From assembly GCA_040880405.1 (NCBI GenBank), contig JBBDIM010000115.1, forward strand, positions 1 to 24,624: a stretch of DNA of 24,624 nucleotides, in the 5' to 3' direction. The DNA is from JBBDIM01 sp040880405 (GTDB lineage: Bacteria; Planctomycetota; Planctomycetia; Pirellulales; Pirellulaceae). The notes under the pieces are model-generated. The model saw only the letters and a program-made list of their open reading frames with translations, was not told where the DNA came from and did no database searches. A program made the translations under genes and the position numbers. Numbering within the stretch: the first letter of the stretch is position 1; each line of letters begins with the position of its first letter. Shown here one piece after another: positions 16,488-23,387 of the stretch.

Positions 16488-16513
16488 CTCTGTGATCTCT
16501 GTGCCCTCTGTGG
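16488..16513. repeat. heptamer triad 3: CTCTGTG x3, period 9
   Basis: The word CTCTGTG occurs at 16488-16494, 16497-16503 and 16506-16512, with 2-base spacers AT and CC and a closing G. The word resembles ATCCGTG (x-T-C-Y-G-T-G), and the layout is that of triads 1 and 2 with the spacer shortened by one base. Confidence 0.85.
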
Positions 16514-16642
16514 CAAAAGAAATCTGCGGTCGGCATCCCCGACACGCACATCACCGGAGGGCTCGCGCCCGGTCGCTTTTATTGTTCAATTTTCAATTTT
16601 GGCGGAGCAAGCTGCGCGGTACGGTTTTGTTAGCCAAGCGGT

Positions 16643-17440
16643 CTAATACCGGGCCAGGTCTTTGGTTTCCGCTTCGGGGCGGAGGGTTTGTAGGGCGTCT
16701 TGGGCGGCGAGGGTCATGAGGCGGAGGTCGCTGCCCATGGCGATGAACTGCATGCCTTGTTCGGCCCGGACCAGGGCGTCTTCTGGGGACATCGAGTGGA
16801 TGCCGGTGGGGCAGCCGGTTTTCTTGCCGGCGGCGATCACCCGTTGGATCATCGCTTCATGTTCTTCCGCGGTTGGGTCGGTGCCGTCGGCACTTCGCAT
16901 TTGGGCGCGGAGGTCGTTCGGACCGATGAAGATCGCGTCGCAACCGGCCAGGGCGTAAATGGCCTCGGCGTTTTCGACCCCGGTTGGGCTTTCGGTTTGG
17001 AGAACGACCAGGATCTCGTCGTTGGCGTACTTGTAGTAGTCTCCGGCGGTGGCCCCGAAGTTCATGCTATGCATCCCGCCGCCGACACTGCGGTCACCCT
17101 CTGGCGGATACTTGGCGGCGGCAATGGCGACTTTGGCCTGTTCGACCGTGTCGACCATCGGCACGACTATGCCCCAGGCCCCGGCGTCCAGAACCCGCTT
17201 GATCAGGTCGTGATCGCCGCGCGGGACCCGGGCCAGGGGGACGTTGCCGGCATCGGCGATAGCCGCGAACAGCATGGCGGCCTGCGACCAGTCGATGGCG
17301 GAGTGCTCGATATCGACGGTCAGCCAGTCCCAGTTCATCCGAGCCAGCACGCGCGTGGCGTAGAGGTCTCCAAGCGAAAGCCAGACACCAAAGGTTGGTT
17401 CACCACGACGGAGCTTTTCTTTAACGGGATTCTTTCGCAT
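16643..17440 (-). CDS. HpcH/HpaI family aldolase (class II, pyruvate type)
   Basis: This 265-residue protein matches the HpcH/HpaI aldolase/citrate lyase fold. Against the known E. coli HpaI active site (H45, R70, E149, D175) it has H46 in VDIEHSAID, R71 in ARVPRGD, E150 in LQTESPTG and D176 in IGPNDLR, a constant shift of one residue. So the metal site and the pyruvate-binding arginine are intact. It should cleave or form 4-hydroxy-2-oxo acids with pyruvate as one product; the natural aldehyde cannot be told. Length and sequence fit the family. The start is the ATG at 17440 (MRKNPVKEKLRRGEPTFGVWLS, the normal family opening); the longer frame to 17512 adds a proline-rich tail without homology. 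It is cytoplasmic, single, and divergent from the exported methyltransferase. No degradation-pathway partners are adjacent. Confidence 0.92.
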   Translation of the reverse strand: MRKNPVKEKLRRGEPTFGVWLSLGDLYATRVLARMNWDWLTVDIEHSAIDWSQAAMLFAAIADAGNVPLARVPRGDHDLIKRVLDAGAWGIVVPMVDTVEQAKVAIAAAKYPPEGDRSVGGGMHSMNFGATAGDYYKYANDEILVVLQTESPTGVENAEAIYALAGCDAIFIGPNDLRAQMRSADGTDPTAEEHEAMIQRVIAAGKKTGCPTGIHSMSPEDALVRAEQGMQFIAMGSDLRLMTLAAQDALQTLRPEAETKDLARY

Positions 17441-17759
17441 CGGAGTTTTGGCTTTCCGGTGAAGGGGAGGGCAGGGGGGATCAACGAACGAAGCTCCATT
17501 TTGGGGATTCACCCGCCGCTGACAACCAGCCCGCGGCCCGGCGGCCTCTAAAACCTCCAGGGGGAAATCCAGGGCCTGATTTGTGAGAAATCCGAGGGGC
17601 TCACCGACCGCTCACCGGACACAACACACTGCCCACCCGGGGGGGCCTCATGGCTTTTGGATGCGTCAAGCATTCCCAGAGCCTATAATTCTAGGACCAC
17701 TTACCCCTCACGGCACTTATCCGCCCGACGCGATCCTAATTCAAACGGGAGCCCTCACC
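17441..17759. other. 319-bp divergent intergenic region
   Basis: This separates the aldolase (leftward) from the methyltransferase (rightward). I see no gene; the in-frame upstream extension of the methyltransferase begins at 17583 but would hide a clear signal peptide. A -10-like TATAAT lies at 17684-17689. The direct repeat GCTCACCG occurs twice near 17600. No other structure noted. Confidence 0.6.
17684..17689 (+). promoter_or_regulatory. candidate -10 box for the exported methyltransferase
   Basis: A perfect TATAAT lies 70 bases before the ATG at 17760. No good -35 hexamer stands at 16-18 bases; the nearest TTGGAT-like match (17657-17662) is 21 bases away. The call therefore rests on the -10 alone. 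Confidence 0.35.
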
Positions 17760-18986
17760 ATGCGTACCCCCGGCCAGCTATTGATTCCCTTGGCCTTGAT
17801 TCTCGGATCGGCCGTGACCGCTTGGGGTAAGGACGCGTTTGAGTCGCAGCGGCGGCAATTGGTGCAGGAAGCGGTGATCGGCAACGGGGTGAGCGACCCC
17901 CGGGTGATCGAGGCGGTCCAAAACACGTTGCGGCACGAGTTCGTATCGCTCAATCAGCGGGATCGGGCCTACATCGACATGGCCTTGCCGATTGGCGAGG
18001 ATCAGACGATTTCCTCCCCGTTTATCGTCGCCTACATGACCGAATCACTAGAGCCGAAACCCACCGATAAGGTGCTGGAAATCGGCACCGGAAGTGGTTA
18101 CCAGGCGGCGGTATTGAGCCCGCTGGTCGAAACGGTTTACTCGATTGAAATCATGGCCCCCCTGGGACGTCGGGCGGAGCGAACGTTGCGCCGCTTGGGA
18201 TACCGGAACGTGGTCACGAAGATCGGCGACGGTTATCTCGGCTGGGAAGAGCACGCTCCGTTCGACAAGATTATCGTGACCTGTTCCCCGGAAAAGGTGC
18301 CGCAACCGCTGATTGATCAACTTCGCGAAGGAGGCACCATGGTGGTGCCGGTGGGCGAGCGCTACCAGCAAACTCTGTATCTGTACACCAAGAAGAATGG
18401 CAAGCTGGAGGCCCAACCGCTACGGCCGACGCTGTTCGTGCCGATGACCGGCCAGGCTGAGAAAAAACGGGAGGTCCTGCCCGACCCACTACGGCCGACG
18501 ATCGAGAACGGCAACTTCGAACTCCCGCTGGGCGAGCATGGCGAGATGCAAGGTTGGTACTACCAGCGGCAAGTCGAGTTGGTAGAGGATACCCAGGCCC
18601 CGGAGGGTACCAAATATGTTCGTTTTCAAAACGAAGACGCCGGCCGACCGGCGATGGCTCTGCAAGGGTTTCCGATCGATGGTCGGCGTGTTACCCAACT
18701 GAAGATTTCGGCGATGGTGAAGTTCGATGGAGCGAGGTTGGGTGCCGACCGGCAATCGGCCCCGATGATCCTGATTACTTACTTCGACTCGCAGCGGCGG
18801 GATATTGGACGAGCCGCGGTGGGGCCGTTCCTCGGAACCCAGGATTGGCACCGGGTGGAAAAAGTAGTCCGCGTCCCCGCCACGGCCCGGGAAGCGATTT
18901 TTCGGATCGGACTTTTGGATGCGATGGGTTCGATCAGCTTCGACGACGTGAAGATGATCGCGGGACCGGGAAACCCTTCGCCATGA
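17760..18986 (+). CDS. exported protein-L-isoaspartate O-methyltransferase-like protein with C-terminal extension
   Basis: This is a 408-residue protein. Residues 1-23 are a signal peptide (LLIPLALILGSAVTAWG). Residues of about 25-235 are a PCMT-type methyltransferase with SAM motif I VLEIGTGSGY (105-114), the preceding TISSPFIVAYM substrate-loop region, and GGTMVVPVG in the post-motif strand. The enzyme family uses SAM to methylate L-isoaspartyl residues in damaged proteins. Residues of about 246-408 are a beta-rich domain like a jelly-roll or sugar-binding module (NGNFELP at its start, ISFDDVKM at its end). The start is the ATG at 17760, with GGGAG about 10 bases upstream. The combination of signal peptide and SAM-dependent domain is odd, because SAM is not expected outside the cytoplasm. 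A short GC hairpin (18991-19006) follows the stop but has no T-tract. Confidence 0.88.
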   Translation: MRTPGQLLIPLALILGSAVTAWGKDAFESQRRQLVQEAVIGNGVSDPRVIEAVQNTLRHEFVSLNQRDRAYIDMALPIGEDQTISSPFIVAYMTESLEPKPTDKVLEIGTGSGYQAAVLSPLVETVYSIEIMAPLGRRAERTLRRLGYRNVVTKIGDGYLGWEEHAPFDKIIVTCSPEKVPQPLIDQLREGGTMVVPVGERYQQTLYLYTKKNGKLEAQPLRPTLFVPMTGQAEKKREVLPDPLRPTIENGNFELPLGEHGEMQGWYYQRQVELVEDTQAPEGTKYVRFQNEDAGRPAMALQGFPIDGRRVTQLKISAMVKFDGARLGADRQSAPMILITYFDSQRRDIGRAAVGPFLGTQDWHRVEKVVRVPATAREAIFRIGLLDAMGSISFDDVKMIAGPGNPSP

Positions 18987-19286
18987 ACTCCGGCCATGAC
19001 TGGCCGAGCCCTACCTGACGAATTTATCCTGGGCGGTCCACCCATCCGCCGGAAGCGATTCTCGAAGCTCAACCACGCATTAATTGCCATAACAACCACC
19101 ACAGTAACGATTTACAAAGCAAACCCGGACCGCCTGGCAGTTTTTCCCCAGACGGCAAATTTTATCCATTCTACTTGAATTACGATCTAGACTTGGTAAG
19201 TTCAGTAGTATGACGCTGGCCCTGCTAGCGGTGGAATTGACAGCGGGGCTCAGCCCCATTTCATGTGGTTGGGAGAAACAACAGAG
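18987..19286. other. 300-bp intergenic region before the TIGR03000 gene
   Basis: No gene is supportable here. A CGGCCA/TGGCCG hairpin at 18991-19006 could mark the end of the methyltransferase message. An A+T-richer stretch of about 19070-19215 probably holds the promoter of the next gene: TTGAAT at 19175-19180 is a possible -35, but no -10 at the right distance is convincing. GGGGC/GCCCC (19245-19257) forms a small hairpin just before the ribosome site. Confidence 0.5.
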
Positions 19287-20336
19287 ATGAAGACGTTTGG
19301 CCGAAAATTTGCAGTTGCTGGTGCGTTTGCCTGTGCGGCATTGCTGGTGAGCGGTGCTGAGAGCAAAGCGGATTGGCATGGATCGTGGGGATCGAGCGGT
19401 GGCAGTTCCGGCGGAAGCAGCGGAAGCAGTGGCGGCTCCAGCGGGTTCACCTCGCATGGTAGCAGCGGTGCCTCTAATGGTGGCGGGCTCTTCTCGCGGC
19501 TGTGGGACCATCACCAAGCCAAGAAGGCAAGTCGCCACAGTTCCGGCGGAAGCTGGGGCTCCAGTGGTGGAAGCAGGGGCGGTAGCAGTGGTGGCGGCCT
19601 ATTCGGTGGTCATCATCGCCGTAGCTGGGGATCGAGCGGCGGAAGCAGCGGAACTTGGGGTTCCAGTGGCGGAAGCAGTGGCGGATCGAGCGGTGGAAGC
19701 AGCGGTGGTTCGTCTGGCATTTATCAGTACGCTCCCGCCTCGCCTGAGATTTATCCGCCGGAAGTCCCCGAAGAAGCGACCGAGACCGGTGTCCGCATTG
19801 GCGACGCCGTGATCAACGTGAACGTTCCTTCCGAAGCGAAGATCTTCGTCAACGACAACCTGACCACTAGTGAAGGTGCCAGCCGTCGTTTCATCTCGCG
19901 GAACCTTACCCCGGGCATGAAGTACGAGTACGAAGTTCGTGCGGAAGTTCGCCGTAATGGCCAAGTGGTTCAGGAAACCAAGAACCTGCAGCTAACTGCT
20001 GGTGAATCGGTCGAAGTCGCTTTCGACCTTGATCAGGCGAACCAATCGGATGAACAAGTGGTTGGTGCCCCGGTTCCAACCAAATTGACTCTGGAAGTTC
20101 CGGAACACGCCATGGTGACCCTCGCGGGCAACGAGACTCGTACCCTCGGCGAAAATCGCGTTTACAACACGCTGACTTTGGCCAACGGCGAAGTCTGGAA
20201 AGAGTACGACATCGTCGTCACCGTGATGCAGGACGGTCGTCAAATCTCGAAGCGGAAGACCATCGACCTGACCGCTGGGGACGATCGGGTGATTCGGTTC
20301 GATTTCCAGAAAGATGAAATCGCGATGATCCGGTAA
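19287..20336 (+). CDS. exported Ser/Gly-rich protein with two TIGR03000 domains
   Basis: This is a 349-residue protein. The signal peptide (FAVAGAFACAALLVSGAESKA) ends near residue 28. Residues of about 30-150 are low-complexity SGGSSGGS runs broken by two short basic/His segments (WDHHQAKKASRHS and HHRRS). Two TIGR03000 domains follow, at about 174-251 (VINVNVPSEAKIFVND ... VEVAFDL) and 265-346 (LTLEVPEHAMVTLAG ... VIRFDF). TIGR03000 is known almost only from planctomycetes and has no assigned biochemical role; a surface or cell-wall function is inferred from the export signal and the flexible repeats. The start is the ATG at 19287, with GGGAG at 19271-19275; the ATG at 19263 lacks a ribosome site and adds eight polar residues. 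Codon choice in the domains (AAC, GTT, GGT, CGT) looks more biased than in its neighbours, and a strong terminator follows; both suggest high expression. Confidence 0.9.
   Translation: MKTFGRKFAVAGAFACAALLVSGAESKADWHGSWGSSGGSSGGSSGSSGGSSGFTSHGSSGASNGGGLFSRLWDHHQAKKASRHSSGGSWGSSGGSRGGSSGGGLFGGHHRRSWGSSGGSSGTWGSSGGSSGGSSGGSSGGSSGIYQYAPASPEIYPPEVPEEATETGVRIGDAVINVNVPSEAKIFVNDNLTTSEGASRRFISRNLTPGMKYEYEVRAEVRRNGQVVQETKNLQLTAGESVEVAFDLDQANQSDEQVVGAPVPTKLTLEVPEHAMVTLAGNETRTLGENRVYNTLTLANGEVWKEYDIVVTVMQDGRQISKRKTIDLTAGDDRVIRFDFQKDEIAMIR
19381..19720 (+). repeat. Ser/Gly-coding degenerate tandem repeat
   Basis: Blocks of GGA/GGC/GGT and AGC/TCC/TCG codons recur in-frame at about 19381-19445, 19541-19600 and 19621-19715, coding for SGGSSGGS. 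The units are 6-12 bases and imperfect. Such tracts can gain or lose units by slippage without shifting frame. Confidence 0.8.
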
Positions 20337-20363
20337 CCTACCGAATCATTACTGATAAACCGC

Positions 20364-20407
20364 ATAACCCTTGCATCGCGTACATCCGATGCGAGGGTTA
20401 TTTTTTT
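20364..20407 (+). terminator. strong intrinsic terminator after the TIGR03000 gene
   Basis: A 15-bp stem (20364-20378 with 20387-20401), including one G-T wobble pair, encloses an 8-base loop and runs into seven T (20401-20407). It starts 28 bases after the stop codon. It is the clearest terminator in the window and separates this gene from the next pair. Confidence 0.92.
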
Positions 20408-20477
20408 GCTTGCGGGTCGGTTGGCTGCAGCGCAAATTGGCAACATCGGAGGTGCCGATTGGCCGATATCCTCTTCT

Positions 20478-21149
20478 ATGATGAAAGACCATTCGCTATC
20501 CCCTGATCCGAATCATGCAAGAGGCCCGGTCGCTGGTAACTGGGGCTCCGGTTTTAAACGATTCATCAGCCTGCTACTGCTGATTCACCTCGCGGCGATT
20601 TTCGTGGGCCCCTGTGCCGCCCCGGCTCCTTCCAGCCACTGGGCACGAGAAGCGGAAACGGTTTTAACGCCGTACCTTCGCGCGGCATTTCTCAAGGATC
20701 ATGGATACCGTTTTTTCGCTCCTAATCCAGGTCCCAGTCACTTGGTTCGGTATGAGCTTATTAACGCCGATGGCGAGATCATCCGCGATGGTAGATTCCC
20801 GGATCTGGACAGCCACTGGCCGCGACTGCTGTACCATCGCCATTTCATGATCAGCGAGTCGCTGTTCAATATCGGAAATCTGCCCCAGGAAGGACCTCCT
20901 GAAGACGCGCCCTCGGAGGTTCGATCAAGCTATGAGCAGCGGCTCCGCTTTCGGAATCTTTACCTCGACTCCTTGGGCAAATACTTTGCCCAGACGGAAC
21001 CGCAAGCGTCGAAGGTCCGGCTCTACATGCAAGAACATTTGATTCCGAGCCCCGAAGAAGTCGCCCGAGGGCTCACGCTCGACGATCCTTCGCTTTATCT
21101 GGAAGTGCAGATCGGCGAGTACCAGGTGGAGGGCTCTGACAAACCATGA
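20478..21149 (+). CDS. small membrane-anchored SdpA/DUF5819-like protein
   Basis: This is a 223-residue protein. One hydrophobic segment at about residues 28-46 (FISLLLLIHLAAIFVG) follows a polar, basic start and would anchor it in the membrane with the rest outside. The key motif is YRFFAPNPGPSH (77-88), which resembles the aromatic-F-A/T-x-N-P motif of SdpA and DUF5819 proteins. Those proteins are coded next to HTTM/SdpB-type membrane proteins, and here too the HTTM gene follows with an ATGA overlap (stop 21147-21149, start 21146), so translation is coupled. In Bacillus, SdpA and SdpB together make the SdpC toxin active; whether this pair matures any peptide is inference. Either ATG at 20478 or 20481 may be the start; no good ribosome site is seen, and a GGAGGT at 20448 is too far away. 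The family call is by motif only. Confidence 0.65.
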   Translation: MMKDHSLSPDPNHARGPVAGNWGSGFKRFISLLLLIHLAAIFVGPCAAPAPSSHWAREAETVLTPYLRAAFLKDHGYRFFAPNPGPSHLVRYELINADGEIIRDGRFPDLDSHWPRLLYHRHFMISESLFNIGNLPQEGPPEDAPSEVRSSYEQRLRFRNLYLDSLGKYFAQTEPQASKVRLYMQEHLIPSPEEVARGLTLDDPSLYLEVQIGEYQVEGSDKP

Positions 21150-22171
21150 TTGCTTCGTACTTCAAGGATCTTTACCGCGGCGGCGTAGAAGGTTGGGATC
21201 GATTCTGGTTCAGCGCGATCGATCCCGCAACGCTGGGTGTCATTCGGATTCTCTCCGGGGCCATGCTCTTTTATACCCATCTGGTCTGGGCGCTCGACCT
21301 GTGGGGGTTCATGGGCGAGACTGGCCGCTTCACACCGGAGTTGATGGCGCGGTTCCACGATCAGAGTCCGTTTGCGTGGAGTTTCCTGCCGTGGATCGAT
21401 CATAGCCCGACGTTCCTATGGACCGTTCACATCGTGGGGCTGGCGGTGATTCTGCTGCACACCTGTGGGCTTTGGTCTCGCTGGACAAGCGTTGCGGCCT
21501 TCATTATCGCCGTGAGTTATGTGCATCGTGTGCCCGGGGCATTGTTCGGTTTGGATCAAATCAACGTGATGCTCGCGATGTACCTTATGCTGGGCGGGGC
21601 AGGGGGGGCGTACAGTCTCGACCGCTGGCTGGCTGAGCGACGTCGACACCCCAAGAGTCCTCCACTGCCAAAAACCAGTGTTGCCGCGAACGTCTCGATT
21701 CGACTGATCCAGCTTCACATGTGTGTCATTTATATGTTCGCCGGCACAGGAAAATTGCTGGGCGATACCTGGTGGGATGGTACCGCGATGTGGGGAGCGG
21801 TCGCGAACTCCGAGTATCAATCGCTCGATATGACCTGGCTGGCCCCCTTTCCGCTGTTGATATCGCTGTTGACTCAAATTTCGCTTGCCTGGGAGATTAG
21901 TTACTGCGTCCTAGTATGGCCGCGACTGACTCGCCCGCTGGTGATCGCCCTGGCCATTCCCTTGCATCTGGGGATTGCGATCGCCATGGGCATGATTACT
22001 TTTGGGCTGGTCATGCTGATCGCGAATATGGCGTTTATTTCCCCCTGGATCGTACGGGAACTGGAAGCCCAGATCGTGCGGCGATGGGACAAAGGCCAAC
22101 CCGAGACCCAGACCTCGCCCTCCCCAAAAGGGGCACGACATCAGCAAGCTCGCCCCTCGGGTATCCGCTAA
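21146..22171 (+). CDS. HTTM-domain membrane protein (SdpB / vitamin K carboxylase-like)
   Basis: This is a 341-residue polytopic membrane protein. The N-terminus WDRFWFSAIDPATLGVIRILSGAM leads into the first segment. Further hydrophobic segments lie at about 93-135, 150-165, 190-206 and 235-305. The HTTM signature is clear: IRLIQLHMCVIYMFAGTGKLLGDTWWDG, with R/Q, YxxAGxxK and WxxG as in the vitamin K-dependent gamma-carboxylase and SdpB relatives. It ends with a basic, proline-rich cytoplasmic tail of about 30 residues. Enzymatic carboxylation is known only for some animal members; most bacterial HTTM proteins have unknown chemistry. It is coupled to the upstream SdpA-like gene by a 4-base overlap. 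No obvious small peptide substrate gene is adjacent. Confidence 0.88.
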   Translation: MIASYFKDLYRGGVEGWDRFWFSAIDPATLGVIRILSGAMLFYTHLVWALDLWGFMGETGRFTPELMARFHDQSPFAWSFLPWIDHSPTFLWTVHIVGLAVILLHTCGLWSRWTSVAAFIIAVSYVHRVPGALFGLDQINVMLAMYLMLGGAGGAYSLDRWLAERRRHPKSPPLPKTSVAANVSIRLIQLHMCVIYMFAGTGKLLGDTWWDGTAMWGAVANSEYQSLDMTWLAPFPLLISLLTQISLAWEISYCVLVWPRLTRPLVIALAIPLHLGIAIAMGMITFGLVMLIANMAFISPWIVRELEAQIVRRWDKGQPETQTSPSPKGARHQQARPSGIR

Positions 22172-22250
22172 AAAGTGGACAATCTGGGGCAAAATCGCTC
22201 TAATTTCGGGCAACTTCCACCAAACCGGTGGCCCTGAACCTGAGGACGCG

Positions 22251-22280
22251 TTGATGTTTCCTAGCCGTTGAATTTATAAT
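22251..22280 (+). promoter_or_regulatory. candidate sigma-70 promoter of the asd operon
   Basis: TTGATG at 22251-22256 and a perfect TATAAT at 22275-22280 are separated by 18 bases. A start near 22287 would give a leader of about 65 bases before the GTG start of asd. This is the best -35/-10 pair in the window. Confidence 0.6.
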
Positions 22281-22286
22281 ACGTGG

Positions 22287-22319
22287 CTGTCCTCAGAGGG
22301 CAGTTCGTCACATTACGAA
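22287..22319 (+). promoter_or_regulatory. two tandem hairpins in the asd leader
   Basis: CTGTCCT (22287-22293) pairs with AGGGCAG (22297-22303), seven pairs with one wobble and a 3-base loop. Directly after it, TTCGT (22304-22308) pairs with ACGAA (22315-22319) around a 6-base loop. The first would lie at the very 5' end of the transcript. They could stabilise the message or bind a regulator; a lysine riboswitch is ruled out by size. Confidence 0.45.
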
Positions 22320-22351
22320 ATCAATGAGATTTAATCAGGAGATCAGTTAGC

Positions 22352-23365
22352 GTGTACGAAAACTTGGCGGTCGTAGGAGCCACTGGAGCGGTAGGGCGGA
22401 TCATTCGGCAATTGCTGGAGGAACGCCAACTCCCATACCAAAAGATCAAATTCCTGGCCTCCCAACGGTCCGCCGGCACGAAACTGACATTCAAAGGCGA
22501 AGAGCACACTGTCGAACTGTTGTGTCCAGAGGCTTTTGACGATATCGACCTGGCTATCGGCAGCACCCCGGACGAAGTCGCACAGGAATTTGCTCCTTGG
22601 GCGGTCGAGCGGGGGGCAGTCGTCGTGGATGAAAGTGGCTATTGGCGGATGAATCCCGATGTCGCGTTGGTCGTCCCGGAAGTGAACCCGGAGGCGCTTC
22701 ATCAACACAAGGGGATCATCGCCAGCCCCAATTGCTCAACCACCCAGATGGTCGTGGCAATGAAGCCGCTGCACGACGCCGCCAAGATCAAGCGGGTTGT
22801 GGTCTCAACCTACCAGGCAACTAGCGGAGCCGGTGTCGTCGGTGAAGAGGATTTGACGAGTGGAGCCAAGGCGGCTCTCGATGGCCAAAAGTACGACTAT
22901 CAGGCATTCGCTCATCCGATCGCGTTTAATCTGATTCCGCAAATCGGTAGCGCGAAGTTCGAAGGCTACACCTCGGAAGAGATGAAGATGGTGCATGAGA
23001 CGCGCAAGATCTTCAATGATGAGTCGCTCCGAATTTGCCCCACCTGCGTTCGCGTCCCGGTCGCTAACTGCCATAGCGAGAGCATCATGGTCGAGACCGA
23101 ACGGCCTCTTTCGGTCGCCGAGGCTCGTGAGCTCTTCGAGAACTTTCCCGGCATTACGGTCATCGACGATTTGGGGCAGGGCCAGTACCCCATGCCGCTG
23201 CAATGTACCGGCAAGGATGAAGTCTTTGTGGGCCGCATTCGCAAAGATCTTTCCTGCGAGAATGGCCTCGCTTTTTGGTGTGTCAGCGATAACCTTCGCA
23301 AGGGTGCGGCGACCAATGCCGTTCAGATCGCGGAAATGCTGATCCGTTCCCAGACCGCCGTCTAA
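22352..23365 (+). CDS. asd: aspartate-semialdehyde dehydrogenase
   Basis: This 337-residue enzyme reduces aspartyl-4-phosphate to aspartate-4-semialdehyde with NADPH, the branch point to lysine, diaminopimelate, threonine and methionine. The nucleotide-binding loop GATGAVG is at residues 9-15. The catalytic cysteine is C128 in ASPNCSTTQM. VVSTYQATSGAG follows with the substrate-orienting Gln, and RVPVANCHSESIMVETERP holds the conserved His-Ser-Glu region. Length and motifs fit the bacterial homodimeric class. Translation starts at the GTG at 22352, with AGGAGA (22337-22342) 9 bases upstream; no ATG gives a better N-terminus. A promoter and two leader hairpins lie just before. truA follows after 22 bases. 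Cytoplasmic. Confidence 0.96.
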   Translation: MYENLAVVGATGAVGRIIRQLLEERQLPYQKIKFLASQRSAGTKLTFKGEEHTVELLCPEAFDDIDLAIGSTPDEVAQEFAPWAVERGAVVVDESGYWRMNPDVALVVPEVNPEALHQHKGIIASPNCSTTQMVVAMKPLHDAAKIKRVVVSTYQATSGAGVVGEEDLTSGAKAALDGQKYDYQAFAHPIAFNLIPQIGSAKFEGYTSEEMKMVHETRKIFNDESLRICPTCVRVPVANCHSESIMVETERPLSVAEARELFENFPGITVIDDLGQGQYPMPLQCTGKDEVFVGRIRKDLSCENGLAFWCVSDNLRKGAATNAVQIAEMLIRSQTAV

Positions 23366-23387
23366 CTCGGACGCCCGGCAATCCCGC

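Larger units (their letters stand above)
15844..16642. other. 800-bp non-coding region rich in short repeats
   Basis: No gene is supportable here; frames that cross it end inside the aldolase antisense or are compositionally odd. It must hold the leftward promoter of the sigma factor operon, though no clear -35/-10 stands out. The middle holds three heptamer triads (16088-16115, 16216-16243, 16488-16513) and an inverted-repeat cluster (16257-16338), listed separately. Other pairings seen are GCCGCCG 15977-15983 with CGGCGGC 16035-16041, ACCACG 16002-16007 with CGTGGT 16023-16028, and GGCGT 16059-16063 with ACGCC 16070-16074. A short TTCAATTTTCAATTTT tandem lies near 16585. Confidence 0.7.

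Noticed and set aside
16088..16513. The triads as a CRISPR array
   Set aside because: Words are 7 bases and spacers 2-3 bases; no 25-40-base repeats, unique spacers of constant size or cas genes are present.
16378..16719. 113-codon plus-strand frame
   Set aside because: It starts at TTG, reads through triad 3 and then runs antisense into the 3' end of the aldolase. It has no ribosome site and no recognisable protein sequence.
17583..17759. N-terminal extension of the methyltransferase (59 extra codons)
   Set aside because: It would place a clear signal peptide and a GGGAG ribosome site inside the gene; the extension is Pro/His-rich, without homology, and covers the TATAAT box.
20448..20453. 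GGAGGT as ribosome site for the SdpA-like gene
   Set aside because: It is 24 bases before the first ATG of the frame, and no in-frame ATG, GTG or TTG lies at the right distance.
22281..22351. Lysine riboswitch before asd
   Set aside because: The leader is only about 65 bases; an L-box needs about 170 and its conserved helices are not seen.
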